From contig CAVIQL010000008.1 of the NCBI GenBank assembly GCA_963644855.1, positions 1 through 64,000 of the forward strand: 64,000 nucleotides of DNA, written 5' to 3'. A program made the translations under genes and the position numbers. The stretch comes from UBA6398 sp963644855 (GTDB taxonomy: Bacteria > Bacteroidota > Bacteroidia > Bacteroidales > Bacteroidaceae). Below the pieces are notes generated by a model. It ran no database searches, had not been told where the DNA came from, and was given only the letters and a program-made list of their open reading frames with translations. The number at the start of each line of letters is the position of its first letter. Positions within the stretch are counted from its first letter, which is position 1. This document shows, one piece after another, positions 26,023-34,869 of the stretch.

Positions 26023-26952
26023 TTAATAAGCCTCGCGATATTTTGATTCGCAGTCGTCTTCGAGCATATTAAGATAGGAAGCGTAGCGCGAAGGTGCGAT
26101 TTTGCCTTCTTTGAGTGCTTGTTTCACAGCGCAACCCGGCTCGTTGGTGTGCGTGCAATTGTTGAAGCGGCAATCATGTCCCGTTTCAAAAAGTTCACGA
26201 AAGTAATGGCTCACTTCTTCGCGCTTCATATTGAACGTTCCAAAGCCTTTTATTCCGGGAATGTCGATTACCGCTCCGCCTTGTTCAAGAAAATACATGC
26301 GGCTGTCGGTTGTGGTATGCATTCCGGTGAGATGGCTTTCGGAAATTTCAGAAGTCTTTGCGCCGGCATCGGGTATGAGTGAGTTTACAAAGGTAGATTT
26401 TCCTGTTCCGGAGTTTCCTGCGATGAGTGTAACCTTTCCGCGCAGCACGTCAACCACTTCTGAGGGAATGCTTTTGAGAGCACAGAATTTTAATGTGCGA
26501 TAGCCGATGCTTTGATATAGGTTGTCCATTGCATTCAAGTGCTCGTTTTCTTGCTGGGAATAGCTGTCGATTTTACTGAAACCGAGTATTACGTCCACAC
26601 CATAGGCTTCGGCCGAGGCAACAAAGCGGTCGATGAAAGTGGTAAGGGTTTCGGGACGCGCAATGGTAACGAAAAGCAGCACCTGGTCAATGTTTGCGCC
26701 GAGTATCTGGCTTTGCTTTGATAGGTTGGTGGCTTTGCGTATGATATAGTTCTTTCTGTCGAGAAGTCCCACAATCATTCCGCTGCCTTCGGGCGACATG
26801 GTTATTTCAACATTGTCTCCCACGGCAACGGGATTGGTAGTGCGAATGCCCTTGAGGCGGAAATTTCCGCGCACAGAGCATTCCACATCTCCCTTTTCCG
26901 CTGTGCGCACGAGATATGAGCTTCCCGCCGTGCGTATAACGGTTCCCCGCAT
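26023..26952 (-). CDS. rsgA: Ribosome small-subunit-dependent GTPase RsgA
   Basis: RsgA is a circularly permuted GTPase that checks late 30S assembly. The 309-residue protein has an N-terminal OB-fold (about 1-75). The permuted G-domain order is visible: G4 (LGFSKID), then G1 GNSGTGKSTFVN, then G3 DIPGIKGFG. A C-terminal zinc knuckle reads CRFNNCTHTNEPGC. It starts 3 bp after the frr stop, which suggests coupling. Both act on ribosomes. Confidence 0.95.
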   Translation of the reverse strand: MRGTVIRTAGSSYLVRTAEKGDVECSVRGNFRLKGIRTTNPVAVGDNVEITMSPEGSGMIVGLLDRKNYIIRKATNLSKQSQILGANIDQVLLFVTIARPETLTTFIDRFVASAEAYGVDVILGFSKIDSYSQQENEHLNAMDNLYQSIGYRTLKFCALKSIPSEVVDVLRGKVTLIAGNSGTGKSTFVNSLIPDAGAKTSEISESHLTGMHTTTDSRMYFLEQGGAVIDIPGIKGFGTFNMKREEVSHYFRELFETGHDCRFNNCTHTNEPGCAVKQALKEGKIAPSRYASYLNMLEDDCESKYREAY

Positions 26953-26955
26953 AGT

Positions 26956-27516
26956 TTATACGGTCATTATTTCCTTGTTCTTTAGTGCAAGAAGTTCGTC
27001 AACCTGCTTCACGTATTTGTCGTGAAGTTTTTGCAGATTTTGTTCTGCATCTTTTTCGTTGTCTTCGCTCACACCGTCTTTCACCGACTTTTTAAGTTTG
27101 TCGATTGTCTCACGGCGAATGTTGCGTATGCCCACACGGGCGGTTTCGCCTTCTTTGTTGCACTGTTTTGCAAGTTCTTTGCGTCGCTCTTCTGTGAGAG
27201 GAGGAATGGTAAGACGTATAATCTCGCCGTTGTTGTCGGGAGTGATTCCCACATTTGAGTTGATAATAGCCTTTTCAATGGCGCGCATCATGGTTTTGTC
27301 CCATGGTTTAATAGCAATGGTGCGTGCATCGGGGGTGGTAACTGCCGAAACTTGGTTGAGGGGCATCATTGTGCCGTAGCTCTCCACTCTCACTTCGTCG
27401 AGTATCTCCACATTTGCTTTTCCTGCGCGTATGCGTGCCAAGGTTTCCTCAAGATGCTTTACAGACTGCGACATCTTTTTCTCGCTGTCGTTTAGGCATT
27501 GTTTTACATCAAACAT
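26956..27516 (-). CDS. frr: Ribosome recycling factor
   Basis: RRF, with EF-G, splits post-termination ribosomes. The 186 residues match the family length of about 185. Signatures include ARIRAGKANVEILDEVRVESYG, the TIPPLTEERRKEL helix and VGIRNIRRETIDKLKK. The downstream rsgA gene is 3 bp away. Confidence 0.97.
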   Translation of the reverse strand: MFDVKQCLNDSEKKMSQSVKHLEETLARIRAGKANVEILDEVRVESYGTMMPLNQVSAVTTPDARTIAIKPWDKTMMRAIEKAIINSNVGITPDNNGEIIRLTIPPLTEERRKELAKQCNKEGETARVGIRNIRRETIDKLKKSVKDGVSEDNEKDAEQNLQKLHDKYVKQVDELLALKNKEIMTV

Positions 27517-27546
27517 TGTTGCTGGGTTTTACTGTTTAACATTACG

Positions 27547-27554
27547 CAAATGTA
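27547..27554 (-). promoter_or_regulatory. Predicted -7 box of frr-rsgA
   Basis: TACATTTG on the minus strand, 30 nt upstream of the frr start. No clear -33 element. Confidence 0.45.
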
Positions 27555-27631
27555 CGCAAACTTTTCCAAATATCCGGTGTTGTACAAGGCAAGAGCCTTG
27601 TTTTTTGAATCAAACTTGATGTTTTCAAAAC

Positions 27632-27707
27632 AATGCGGGATATCGTTTTTCTAATGTCCGATATTTTTTAAATAATGTCGGATATTTTTCAAACAAAGTC
27701 GGATATT
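27632..27707. repeat. 21-bp phased palindromic element, locus G
   Basis: A degenerate core at 27632 (AATGCGGGATATC) is followed by clean cores at 27653 (AATGTCCGATATT), 27674 (AATGTCGGATATT) and 27695 (AAAGTCGGATATT), all 21 bp apart. The left end word of the clean part is CGTTTTTCT. The 18-bp perfect hairpin at 27713 follows directly. It lies between tsaE and frr. Confidence 0.9.
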
Positions 27708-27712
27708 ATTTT

Positions 27713-27752
27713 AACTATAAGGCATCTTGTTTTTACAAGATGCCTTATAGTT
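27713..27752. terminator. 18-bp perfect hairpin, probable tsaE terminator
   Basis: AACTATAAGGCATCTTGT pairs perfectly with its complement around a TTTT loop, followed on the plus strand by TTT. It contains the word ATAAGGCAT/ATGCCTTAT that caps other repeat loci, so it may be an end unit of locus G folded back on itself. It is placed to end minus-strand tsaE transcripts. Confidence 0.65.
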
Positions 27753-27766
27753 TTTGTGGCTGTGTT

Positions 27767-28186
27767 TTATGCGTCAAATACTACGGTTCTTGAACCGTCG
27801 CTTTCTTCTTTTATTTCCACTTTTACGGTTTCTTCGGGCAGCAGGTCTTCTATCAACTCTGGCCATTCAAGAAAGTTTACGCCTCCGCCGTAGAAATAGT
27901 CTTCATAACCCAAGTCGTAAACTTCTTCAATCTTCTTTATGCGGTAGAAATCGAAATGAAAAAAGCTTGCACCGGTTGTTTCGCTTCGATATTCGTTTAC
28001 TATTGCAAACGAGGGCGATGTTACTTCTTCGGTTACGCCAAGCTCGCGGCATATGGCGCGAATGAATGTGGTTTTGCCCGCTCCCATATTGCCGTAAAAG
28101 GCGAATATCTTGCGGTTGTTCATGTTGGCAACAAATTGCTTTGCTGCGGTTGCTATGCTGTCTAATGAGGTTATTTTGATTTCCAT
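27767..28186 (-). CDS. tsaE: tRNA threonylcarbamoyladenosine biosynthesis ATPase TsaE
   Basis: TsaE is the ATPase of the t6A37 tRNA modification complex with TsaB and TsaD. The 139 residues carry the P-loop FYGNMGAGKTTFIRAI (about 29-44), SPSFAIVNEY, a DFYR motif near 75-80 and the LEWPE motif near 104-108 (ViEWpE in relatives). It starts 28 bp after porX on the same strand. Confidence 0.93.
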   Translation of the reverse strand: MEIKITSLDSIATAAKQFVANMNNRKIFAFYGNMGAGKTTFIRAICRELGVTEEVTSPSFAIVNEYRSETTGASFFHFDFYRIKKIEEVYDLGYEDYFYGGGVNFLEWPELIEDLLPEETVKVEIKEESDGSRTVVFDA

Positions 28187-28214
28187 TGTTTCGTATATAT
28201 AGTGTTGCTTGTTT

Positions 28215-29765
28215 TTAGCGGTGTTTGGAATGGAGCGTGATGAAAGGCACTATCATTTCCTCCATCGATATTCCGCCGTGTTGAAATGTGTTGCTGTAGT
28301 AGCGCACATAGTGATTGAAATCGTTTGGATAGGCAAAAAATCTGTTGCCTGTGGCAAAAATATAAGAAGTGGAGAGATTGGGCGATGGTAGAAGCGCATC
28401 GGCGGGACGGCGTACCTCAAAGACTTCCTTATTGTTGTATTTCAGATTTTTTCCAAGCTTGTATCGCAAATTGGTATTCACTTCGCGGTCGCCCACAACC
28501 TTTGCCGGTTGTCCCACACGGATACTTCCGTGATCGGTAGTTACTATTACTGTAAAACCTCGCTCTGCCAATTGGCGGAACAACTCTTTCATTGCGCTGT
28601 ATCTGAACCATGAGAGCGTTATGCTGCGGTATGCTGCTTCGTCCGAGGCGAGTTCGCGCACCGTTTTCTGCTCTGTGCGTGCGTGAGATAGTATGTCGAT
28701 GAAATTAACTACCAACACGTTCAAATCATTCTTCTCGAGTTGCGGAAGTTGTGAGAGAAGTTTGTCGGCAGCCTGTGAATCGTTCACCTTGTTGTAGGAA
28801 TAGGTGTTTTTCCTACGGAATCTGTGCAACTGTGTAGCGATAAGTTCTTTTTCTTTAAGGTTCTTGCCTTCGTCTTCATTCTCATCAACCCAAAGTCCCG
28901 GGAAAATTTCTTCGATTTGTAGGGGCATTAGTCCCGAAAATATGGCATTGCGTGCATATTGTGTGGAGGTGGGGAGAATACTGTAGTATAATTCTTCGTC
29001 AAAAGTGAAGTCGGCTACCAAATCGCGGCTTAACATTCTCCATTGGTCGTATCTGAAATTGTCGAAAACCATCAGAAAAACTTTTTTCCCCGCATCGAGT
29101 AGGGGAAATATGCGTTTTCGGAACAAATCATTACTCATCAGAGGGCGCGTATCGGGGCTTTTGAGCCACGCAAGATAGTTTCGTTTTACGAATTTACCGA
29201 ATACAGTGTTGGCTTCCTCCTTTTGCATTTTGAGCATTTCGTCCATTGCTCCGCCAGTGTCTTGCAATTCGAGTTCCCAGTACACTAATTTTTTGTAGAC
29301 GTCTTTCCAATCTTCGGCAGAAAGCGAGTCGTTTATCTGCATGCTTATTTTGGCGAATTCCTGGCGGTATCCCGTTTGCGTAACCTCGTCTATTATTTCG
29401 CGCTTGTGGATATTCTTTTTCAGCGTGAGCAATATTTGGTTGGGGTTAACGGGTTTTATGAGATAGTCGGCTATTTTCTGCCCCACAGCTTGGTTCATTA
29501 TATCTTCTTCCTCGCTTTTGGTTACCATCACAACGGGTGTGGCTGGCAGAATTTCCTTTATCTGCGTTAGCACTTCCAATCCGCTTAATCCGGGCATGTT
29601 TTCGTCGAGCATTACAAGGTCATAATTTCCGTCGCGACACATATCTAATGCATCGATACCGTTTGTTGCGGTGTCAACATTGTATCCTTTGTTTTCAAGA
29701 AAGATGATATGGGCGCGCAGCATGTCTATTTCGTCGTCCACCCATAGGAGTTTTCCGTTCTGCAT
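28215..29765 (-). CDS. porX: Response regulator with PglZ domain, PorX family
   Basis: This 516-residue protein has an N-terminal CheY-like receiver (about 1-120) with Asp10, Asp11, phosphoacceptor Asp54 (VMLDENMPG) and Lys83. A helical linker leads to an alkaline-phosphatase-like PglZ domain (about 220-516) with FDNFRYDQW and TTDHGSIRV metal-site motifs. PorX controls type IX secretion genes in Porphyromonas, together with a sigma factor and the kinase PorY, and its PglZ domain hydrolyses oligonucleotides. Orthologues also occur in Bacteroidales that lack type IX secretion, so the output here is not certain. It is transcribed with tsaE. Confidence 0.92.
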   Translation of the reverse strand: MQNGKLLWVDDEIDMLRAHIIFLENKGYNVDTATNGIDALDMCRDGNYDLVMLDENMPGLSGLEVLTQIKEILPATPVVMVTKSEEEDIMNQAVGQKIADYLIKPVNPNQILLTLKKNIHKREIIDEVTQTGYRQEFAKISMQINDSLSAEDWKDVYKKLVYWELELQDTGGAMDEMLKMQKEEANTVFGKFVKRNYLAWLKSPDTRPLMSNDLFRKRIFPLLDAGKKVFLMVFDNFRYDQWRMLSRDLVADFTFDEELYYSILPTSTQYARNAIFSGLMPLQIEEIFPGLWVDENEDEGKNLKEKELIATQLHRFRRKNTYSYNKVNDSQAADKLLSQLPQLEKNDLNVLVVNFIDILSHARTEQKTVRELASDEAAYRSITLSWFRYSAMKELFRQLAERGFTVIVTTDHGSIRVGQPAKVVGDREVNTNLRYKLGKNLKYNNKEVFEVRRPADALLPSPNLSTSYIFATGNRFFAYPNDFNHYVRYYSNTFQHGGISMEEMIVPFITLHSKHR

Positions 29766-29886
29766 CGGTTGTTATATTTCTTGTCTGCGAATATAGCGAT
29801 TTTTGGTGTGATATTGTCTTTGGCTGGCGGGTTATTTTAGCAACGGCAGCTGAGTTTGTGTGTTTGTTGCGGGGGCTTGGTTGTTT

Positions 29887-31062
29887 TTATTCGGCTATCT
29901 TGCGTGTGAGGAAGAATTTGCGTGTTGCGGCAAAGAACAGTATCACTCCGGCGGCGTTTACTGCGAAGTTCATCCAGAATGCTGCTTGATAGCCGTGGCT
30001 TCCGCTTACCATTCCGCCCAACAATATTCCGATTCCCATGCCTACTCCCCACGACATGAGTATAGAAGAATTTGCTGTGCCGCGCTCGTTGTGGTGTGCC
30101 ATGCCTACAAACATGTTTAGAAAGGCGGGGTAGATGTGCCCGTTGCCCAATCCGAGCAGCAATGCCGAAGCATAGTAGGTGAATGTTGAGGGAAAGGCTA
30201 TGAATATGAAGTATGCCAAGAGCGATATGCAGGCTCCTTCGGCTGCATTCTGAGTGAGTTTTCCTTGTCTCAGGGCTTTGGCTCCCTGAAGTCGCGAAGC
30301 TATCAGCCCGGTTGAGATTAGCATAAAAAATGTGCCTGTGCCGCTTGTTATTCCCAGCACGTTTTTGCTGTATAGTGCGATGTAAGAGCTCATCAGTCCC
30401 CACGAGAATGAAAAAAACATTATGTTGATGCTCAAAAGCCAGGCGCGGGTTAGGAAAAAGCGGTCGAGCGAGATGGGACGCTTGTCGGTTTTGATTTCGC
30501 GTTTGGGAAGATTTATCGTGGAAGCCACTCCAAGCGCGCCCATGGCTATAAAAAACGAAAGCCAAAAGAGAAGTTCAAAACTGTTTGTCCATTTGTAGAT
30601 GAATACTCCTGCGCTTGGGGCTATTGCCATTGAGAGATTGTTGCTCAAACCATAAAAGCCGAGCCCTTCGTTGCGTCGCGAAGAGGGGAGAACGTCGATT
30701 GCCGCTGTGCTGTTGGCTACCGTTACCACGCCAAAGGGAAGTCCGTGAAGGGTTCTCACTATGGCAAACATCAGGAGCGTGCTGGCAATGGGGTAGCCGC
30801 CGAAAAATACGAAGAATAGCGATACGCTCCAAAGGAGCACGTGCCGGCGGTCGAAACTATCGACTATGAAACCGCTGAAAAGCCTTGCCACAATTTCGGC
30901 TACTACATATCCCGAGAGCACAACGCCTATCATATTGTTTGACGCGCCGAACTTTTCGCTCAGATACAAAGGTAATAGGGGCGTGAGCAGATAAAACGCG
31001 AAATACATCATGAAGTTTACGAGCATTACGCGCAAATAGTCTTTGTTCCACAGTTTTTCCAT
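29887..31062 (-). CDS. Major facilitator superfamily transporter
   Basis: This 391-residue protein has about 12 membrane segments. The loop between segments 2 and 3 has GFIVDSFDRRHVLLWS, a variant of MFS motif A (G-x3-D-x2-[RK]-[RK]), and a central cytoplasmic loop occurs at about 195-205. The start at 31062 (MEKLWNKDYL) is chosen over one 15 codons upstream because it gives the usual short N-terminus. The substrate cannot be told from sequence. It resembles small drug or sugar efflux members. It is 121 bp upstream of porX on the same strand. Confidence 0.85.
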   Translation of the reverse strand: MEKLWNKDYLRVMLVNFMMYFAFYLLTPLLPLYLSEKFGASNNMIGVVLSGYVVAEIVARLFSGFIVDSFDRRHVLLWSVSLFFVFFGGYPIASTLLMFAIVRTLHGLPFGVVTVANSTAAIDVLPSSRRNEGLGFYGLSNNLSMAIAPSAGVFIYKWTNSFELLFWLSFFIAMGALGVASTINLPKREIKTDKRPISLDRFFLTRAWLLSINIMFFSFSWGLMSSYIALYSKNVLGITSGTGTFFMLISTGLIASRLQGAKALRQGKLTQNAAEGACISLLAYFIFIAFPSTFTYYASALLLGLGNGHIYPAFLNMFVGMAHHNERGTANSSILMSWGVGMGIGILLGGMVSGSHGYQAAFWMNFAVNAAGVILFFAATRKFFLTRKIAE

Positions 31063-31164
31063 GTCAATGCAAAGATAATGTTTTGCTTCGAAGCCATGTA
31101 GGAACAATGTCTACACTTTAATGTATTTCGCTTATTTGCTGCCGTTTTCGCAATGTGCGTATAT

Positions 31165-31249
31165 GCTTTTTCTAATGTCGGATATTTTTTAAATAATGTC
31201 AGACATTTTTTAAATAAAGTCTGACATTAGAAAAACGATATCCGATGTA
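31165..31249. repeat. 21-bp phased palindromic element, locus H
   Basis: Clean cores at 31174 (AATGTCGGATATT), 31195 (AATGTCAGACATT, a perfect palindrome around its centre) and 31216 (AAAGTCTGACATT), then a degenerate core at 31237 (GATATCCGATGTA). The left end word is CTTTTTCT and the right end word AGAAAAAC. It lies between the MFS and MerR-type genes. Confidence 0.9.
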
Positions 31250-31314
31250 GTTTTTCCCCACTGCGATTGGGGGTGAAAAACTTTGCGTTTGGAGATTGTT
31301 TTAAGGCTTTTCGG

Positions 31315-31662
31315 CTATTCAAATTGCGTTAGCCCATGCTTCAAATCCATTAGTTCGGCGCGGATAGCCTTTAGCTTTGTAATCACTTCGGCAACCTGCT
31401 GCACACCGCTTCGGTTTTTGTTGAGCGCCTCGCGTGCTGCCGCGAGTTTAAGCCCGCGCACTTTCACAAGGTTGTATATCAACCCCACTTGCTCAATGTC
31501 CTCTTTGCTATATTGCCTAATGTTTCGTCCGCTCTTGCGTGGCTTAATCTGCGGAAACTGTTTCTCCCAAAAACGGAGCAACGTTTCCGATACACCATAC
31601 TTTTGGGCAACTTCGCTAATGGAGTAGTACATTTTCAGGTCTTTGTTTGCAGATAAAGCCAT
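31315..31662 (-). CDS. MerR-type transcriptional regulator
   Basis: This 115-residue protein has an N-terminal winged HTH of the MerR type (YYSISEVAQKYGVSETLLRFWEKQFPQIKPRKSGRNIRQYSKEDI, about 12-56) and a short helical dimerisation tail. It lacks the cysteine ligand site of metal sensors. The start could also be Met11 (31632). It is divergent from alaS, and the two predicted promoters overlap face to face. It might therefore influence alaS or itself. The role is otherwise unknown. Such short MerR proteins are widespread in Bacteroidota. Confidence 0.85.
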   Translation of the reverse strand: MALSANKDLKMYYSISEVAQKYGVSETLLRFWEKQFPQIKPRKSGRNIRQYSKEDIEQVGLIYNLVKVRGLKLAAAREALNKNRSGVQQVAEVITKLKAIRAELMDLKHGLTQFE

Positions 31663-31692
31663 ACGTTATAATGAGTTTTACTAATGTTGTTC

Positions 31693-31723
31693 TTGCAAAA
31701 GTAAAGAAAACACCGTAACTTTG
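31693..31723 (+). promoter_or_regulatory. Predicted promoter of alaS
   Basis: TTG at 31693-31695, 20 nt, then TAACTTTG at 31716-31723. The region is an imperfect inverted repeat (TTGCAAAAGT ... AACTTTGCAA). Confidence 0.62.
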
Positions 31724-31726
31724 CAA
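31696..31726 (-). promoter_or_regulatory. Predicted promoter of the MerR-type gene
   Basis: On the minus strand TTG at 31726-31724, 20 nt, then TACTTTTG at 31703-31696. It occupies the same DNA as the alaS promoter in the opposite direction. Confidence 0.6.
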
Positions 31727-31753
31727 CGTTTTATATATGAAATTTATTCAGTC

Positions 31754-34375
31754 ATGATGACAGCAAACGAAATAAGAGAATCATTCAAACAATTCTTCGA
31801 GTCAAAAGGCCACCTCATAGTGCCTTCAGCCCCCATAGTTGTGAAAGACGACCCCACATTGATGTTCACAAATGCGGGAATGAACCAGTTTAAAGACATT
31901 ATACTCGGAAACGCCGAGCCAAAGAGCCGACGTTGCACCGACTCACAAAAATGTCTGCGCGTGAGCGGAAAACACAACGACCTTGAAGAAGTGGGACACG
32001 ACACCTATCACCACACAATGTTTGAGATGCTCGGAAACTGGAGCTTTGGAGACTATTTCAAAAAAGAAGTCATTGGCTGGGCTTACGAATATCTGGTAGA
32101 CGTGCTCAAGATAGAGAAAAAAGATCTCTATGTTACCGTGTTTGAAGGTGCACCTTCCGAAGGCCTTGAGCGTGATAACGAAGCCGCTGAGTATTGGGAG
32201 AAATATTTCCCCCAAGATCATATAATCAATGGCAACAAGCACGATAATTTTTGGGAGATGGGCGATACCGGACCTTGTGGACCGTGCTCGGAAATCCATA
32301 TCGACTTGCGCTCAGAAGAGGACAAGAAAAAAGTAAGCGGCGCATCGCTCGTAAACAAAGACAACCCGCTCGTAATAGAAATATGGAATCTTGTGTTCAT
32401 GCAGTATAACCGCAAAGCAGATGGCTCTCTTGAATCACTTCCTGCCAAGGTAATCGATACAGGAATGGGTTTTGAACGTCTTTGTAGAGTGCTCCAAGGC
32501 AAGAACTCAAATTATGATACCGATATATTCCAACCAATAATCCAGAAAATAGCAGAACTAAGCGGCAAAGCCTATGGCAAGGACGAACAAACCGATGTTG
32601 CGATGCGCGTTGTAGCTGATCATATACGCGCAATAGCATTTTCGATTGCCGACGGACAGTTGCCCGACAATGCAAAAGCCGGATACGTTATACGAAGAAT
32701 ATTGCGCCGCGCAGTAAGATACGCCTACACTTTCCTTGATCAGAAAGAAGCATTCATGTATAAGCTCGTTCCCACACTCGTTGAGGAAATGGGCGACTCA
32801 TATCCCGAATTGAAAGCACAAAAAGTGCTCATCGGCCGTGTGATAAGAGAAGAAGAAGAAGCATTCTTGCGTACACTTTCAACGGGAATCAATCTGCTCG
32901 ACAACATAATGGCAGAAACTAAAAAAGCAGGCAAACAACAAATCGAAGGAGTCAAAGCTTTCACACTTTTCGACACGTTTGGTTTCCCGCTCGACCTTAC
33001 AGAACTGATTTGCGCCGAGAATGGCATGACCGTTGACGAAGAAGGTTTCAACGAAGAGATGCAAAAACAAAAACAACGCGCCCGCAATGCAGCCCAAGTG
33101 GAACTCGGCGACTGGGTTGAGGTAAATCCGGGAAGCGAAACCTTTGTGGGTTGGGACACTACGGAACATGAATGCCACATCACCCGTTATCGCAGCGTTT
33201 CGCAGAAGAAAAAAACACATTATGAACTAGTCTTAGACGTAACACCTTTCTATGCAGAAATGGGAGGACAGGTTGGCGATCAAGGCAAATTGGTTAGCGA
33301 ATTTGAAACAATCGATATTAAGGATACAAAACGCGAAAACAATCTTGCGCTACACATTACCGACAAACTTCCACAGCACCCCGAAGCAACGTTCAAGGCT
33401 ATTGTTGATACCAACTGGCGTAGCGGTAGCGAAGCAAACCATACTGCTACACACTTGCTCGATTTCGCTTTGCGCAAAGTGCTCGGAAATCATGTAGAAC
33501 AGAAAGGTTCGCTTGTAACACCCGATTATTTGCGCTTCGATTTCTCACATTTCCAAAAAGTAACGCCTGAAGAATTGCGCAAAGCCGAACGTATTGTAAA
33601 CGCAGCCATACGTGCCGACATTCCTTTGCAGGAATATCGCGACACTCCCATAGAAGAGGCGAAAAAACTCGGAGCTATTGCGCTTTTTGGTGAGAAATAT
33701 GGCGACAAAGTGCGCGTGGTGAAATTCGGAGATAGCGTGGAATTTTGCGGAGGTTGCCATGCAAAGAGCACAGGACGCATTGGACTTTTCCATATAATCT
33801 CTGAAAGTTCGGTGGCAGCCGGTGTGAGACGTGTGGAAGCTATTACCGGAGCAGCGGCAGAGGAACTTTTGTATAAGGAAGAAGATTTGCTTAATGGTTT
33901 GCGCCTTCTTTTCAACAATGCAAAGGATTTGACGGCTGCGATAAAGAAGACTGTGGAGGAGAATGGCGACCTTCATAAAAAGATTGACTCTTTTGTTCAG
34001 AAACAAGTGGAAGATATGAAAGCCACACTCGTGAAACGCGCCGAAAACCGCGGTGGAGTAATGGTAATAAAAACGATATTGCCCATCTCGCCTGAGGCTG
34101 CAAAAGATTTAGCTTTCAAGATTTCGGCGGAAATCCCCGAGAATTTGTTCTGCATACTTGGTACTACGGGCAACGACAAGCCTATGCTCACGCTGATGAT
34201 AAGTAAGAATTTGGTGAAAGACCATAATTTGAATGCGGGTCAGATTGTGCGCGAGGCAGCGAAGCTTATTCAAGGCGGAGGAGGCGGTGCGCCGCATTTT
34301 GCTACCGCAGGCGGACATAATGTTGACGGACTTAATGCGGCTGTTGACAAGGCTTTGGAATTGGCAAACTTGTAA
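31754..34375 (+). CDS. alaS: Alanine-tRNA ligase
   Basis: AlaRS charges tRNA-Ala and edits mischarged Ser and Gly. The 873 residues cover the class II catalytic core (about 1-240, with PTLMFTNAGMNQFK), a tRNA-recognition region, and an editing domain. The editing domain's zinc site is intact: NHTATHLLDFAL and CGGCHAKSTG. The C-terminal C-Ala domain has GGGGGAPHFATAGG. The predicted -7 box ends at 31723, so the TTG at 31721 cannot be the start. ATG at 31754 (or 31757) is chosen. Length is typical. Confidence 0.96.
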   Translation: MMTANEIRESFKQFFESKGHLIVPSAPIVVKDDPTLMFTNAGMNQFKDIILGNAEPKSRRCTDSQKCLRVSGKHNDLEEVGHDTYHHTMFEMLGNWSFGDYFKKEVIGWAYEYLVDVLKIEKKDLYVTVFEGAPSEGLERDNEAAEYWEKYFPQDHIINGNKHDNFWEMGDTGPCGPCSEIHIDLRSEEDKKKVSGASLVNKDNPLVIEIWNLVFMQYNRKADGSLESLPAKVIDTGMGFERLCRVLQGKNSNYDTDIFQPIIQKIAELSGKAYGKDEQTDVAMRVVADHIRAIAFSIADGQLPDNAKAGYVIRRILRRAVRYAYTFLDQKEAFMYKLVPTLVEEMGDSYPELKAQKVLIGRVIREEEEAFLRTLSTGINLLDNIMAETKKAGKQQIEGVKAFTLFDTFGFPLDLTELICAENGMTVDEEGFNEEMQKQKQRARNAAQVELGDWVEVNPGSETFVGWDTTEHECHITRYRSVSQKKKTHYELVLDVTPFYAEMGGQVGDQGKLVSEFETIDIKDTKRENNLALHITDKLPQHPEATFKAIVDTNWRSGSEANHTATHLLDFALRKVLGNHVEQKGSLVTPDYLRFDFSHFQKVTPEELRKAERIVNAAIRADIPLQEYRDTPIEEAKKLGAIALFGEKYGDKVRVVKFGDSVEFCGGCHAKSTGRIGLFHIISESSVAAGVRRVEAITGAAAEELLYKEEDLLNGLRLLFNNAKDLTAAIKKTVEENGDLHKKIDSFVQKQVEDMKATLVKRAENRGGVMVIKTILPISPEAAKDLAFKISAEIPENLFCILGTTGNDKPMLTLMISKNLVKDHNLNAGQIVREAAKLIQGGGGGAPHFATAGGHNVDGLNAAVDKALELANL

Positions 34376-34396
34376 TAAAATTGCAATATAGTAAAA

Positions 34397-34427
34397 TCCC
34401 GCGCCCATAACGGACGCGGGGTTTTTG
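34397..34427 (+). terminator. Rho-independent terminator after alaS
   Basis: The stem CCCGCG/CGCGGG with an internal bulge and a short loop is followed by TTTTTG. Confidence 0.8.
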
Positions 34428-34468
34428 TTTATAGTCCAAGAAAATATTGTTTCTGTTTTGAAATGCGG

Positions 34469-34864
34469 CTATGCTTCGGGTTGTGCGGCGTTTGCCGTGC
34501 ATTTACCGCGACGCCGCTTGAATTTGCAATATCGTTCGCATTCGGTGCATACGTCATAGCCTAAAAGAGTACCGAGAATAAAATCTTCTTCGGGCGTAAG
34601 CATGCTTATTGGGCGGTCAACGAGTAGTTTTGCTGCTTCGATGCATTCTCCGCGTCCGAAAAACAGATTGATTTTTCCGTTTCCCACGGGTTGCGTGAAA
34701 TAGTCTATGCCGTTTTTTTCGAGTTTCCCCTTGGCGTATTCTTCGTAACGGCTGTTGCAGGTGAACAATACCATTTTGCGCACTCCTTTCTTGAATTCGT
34801 AGATATGGTTCACCAACACTTTCATGTCGGCAGGCATTGCCTCGTTTTTCTGCACCGTTTGCAT
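34469..34864 (-). CDS. DUF2023-like protein, flavodoxin neighbour
   Basis: This 131-residue soluble protein is of unknown function. The core VNHIYEFKKGVRKMVLFTCNSRYEEYAKGKLEKNGIDYF and FFGRGECIEAA match the DUF2023 family, which is nearly always found next to flavodoxin. Three Cys lie at about 107, 111 and 120 (CTECERYCKFKRRRGKC) and could bind metal or take part in redox chemistry. The stop-to-start gap to flavodoxin is 5 bp on the same strand, so they are coupled. Confidence 0.82.
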   Translation of the reverse strand: MQTVQKNEAMPADMKVLVNHIYEFKKGVRKMVLFTCNSRYEEYAKGKLEKNGIDYFTQPVGNGKINLFFGRGECIEAAKLLVDRPISMLTPEEDFILGTLLGYDVCTECERYCKFKRRRGKCTANAAQPEA

Positions 34865-34869
34865 GGCTG

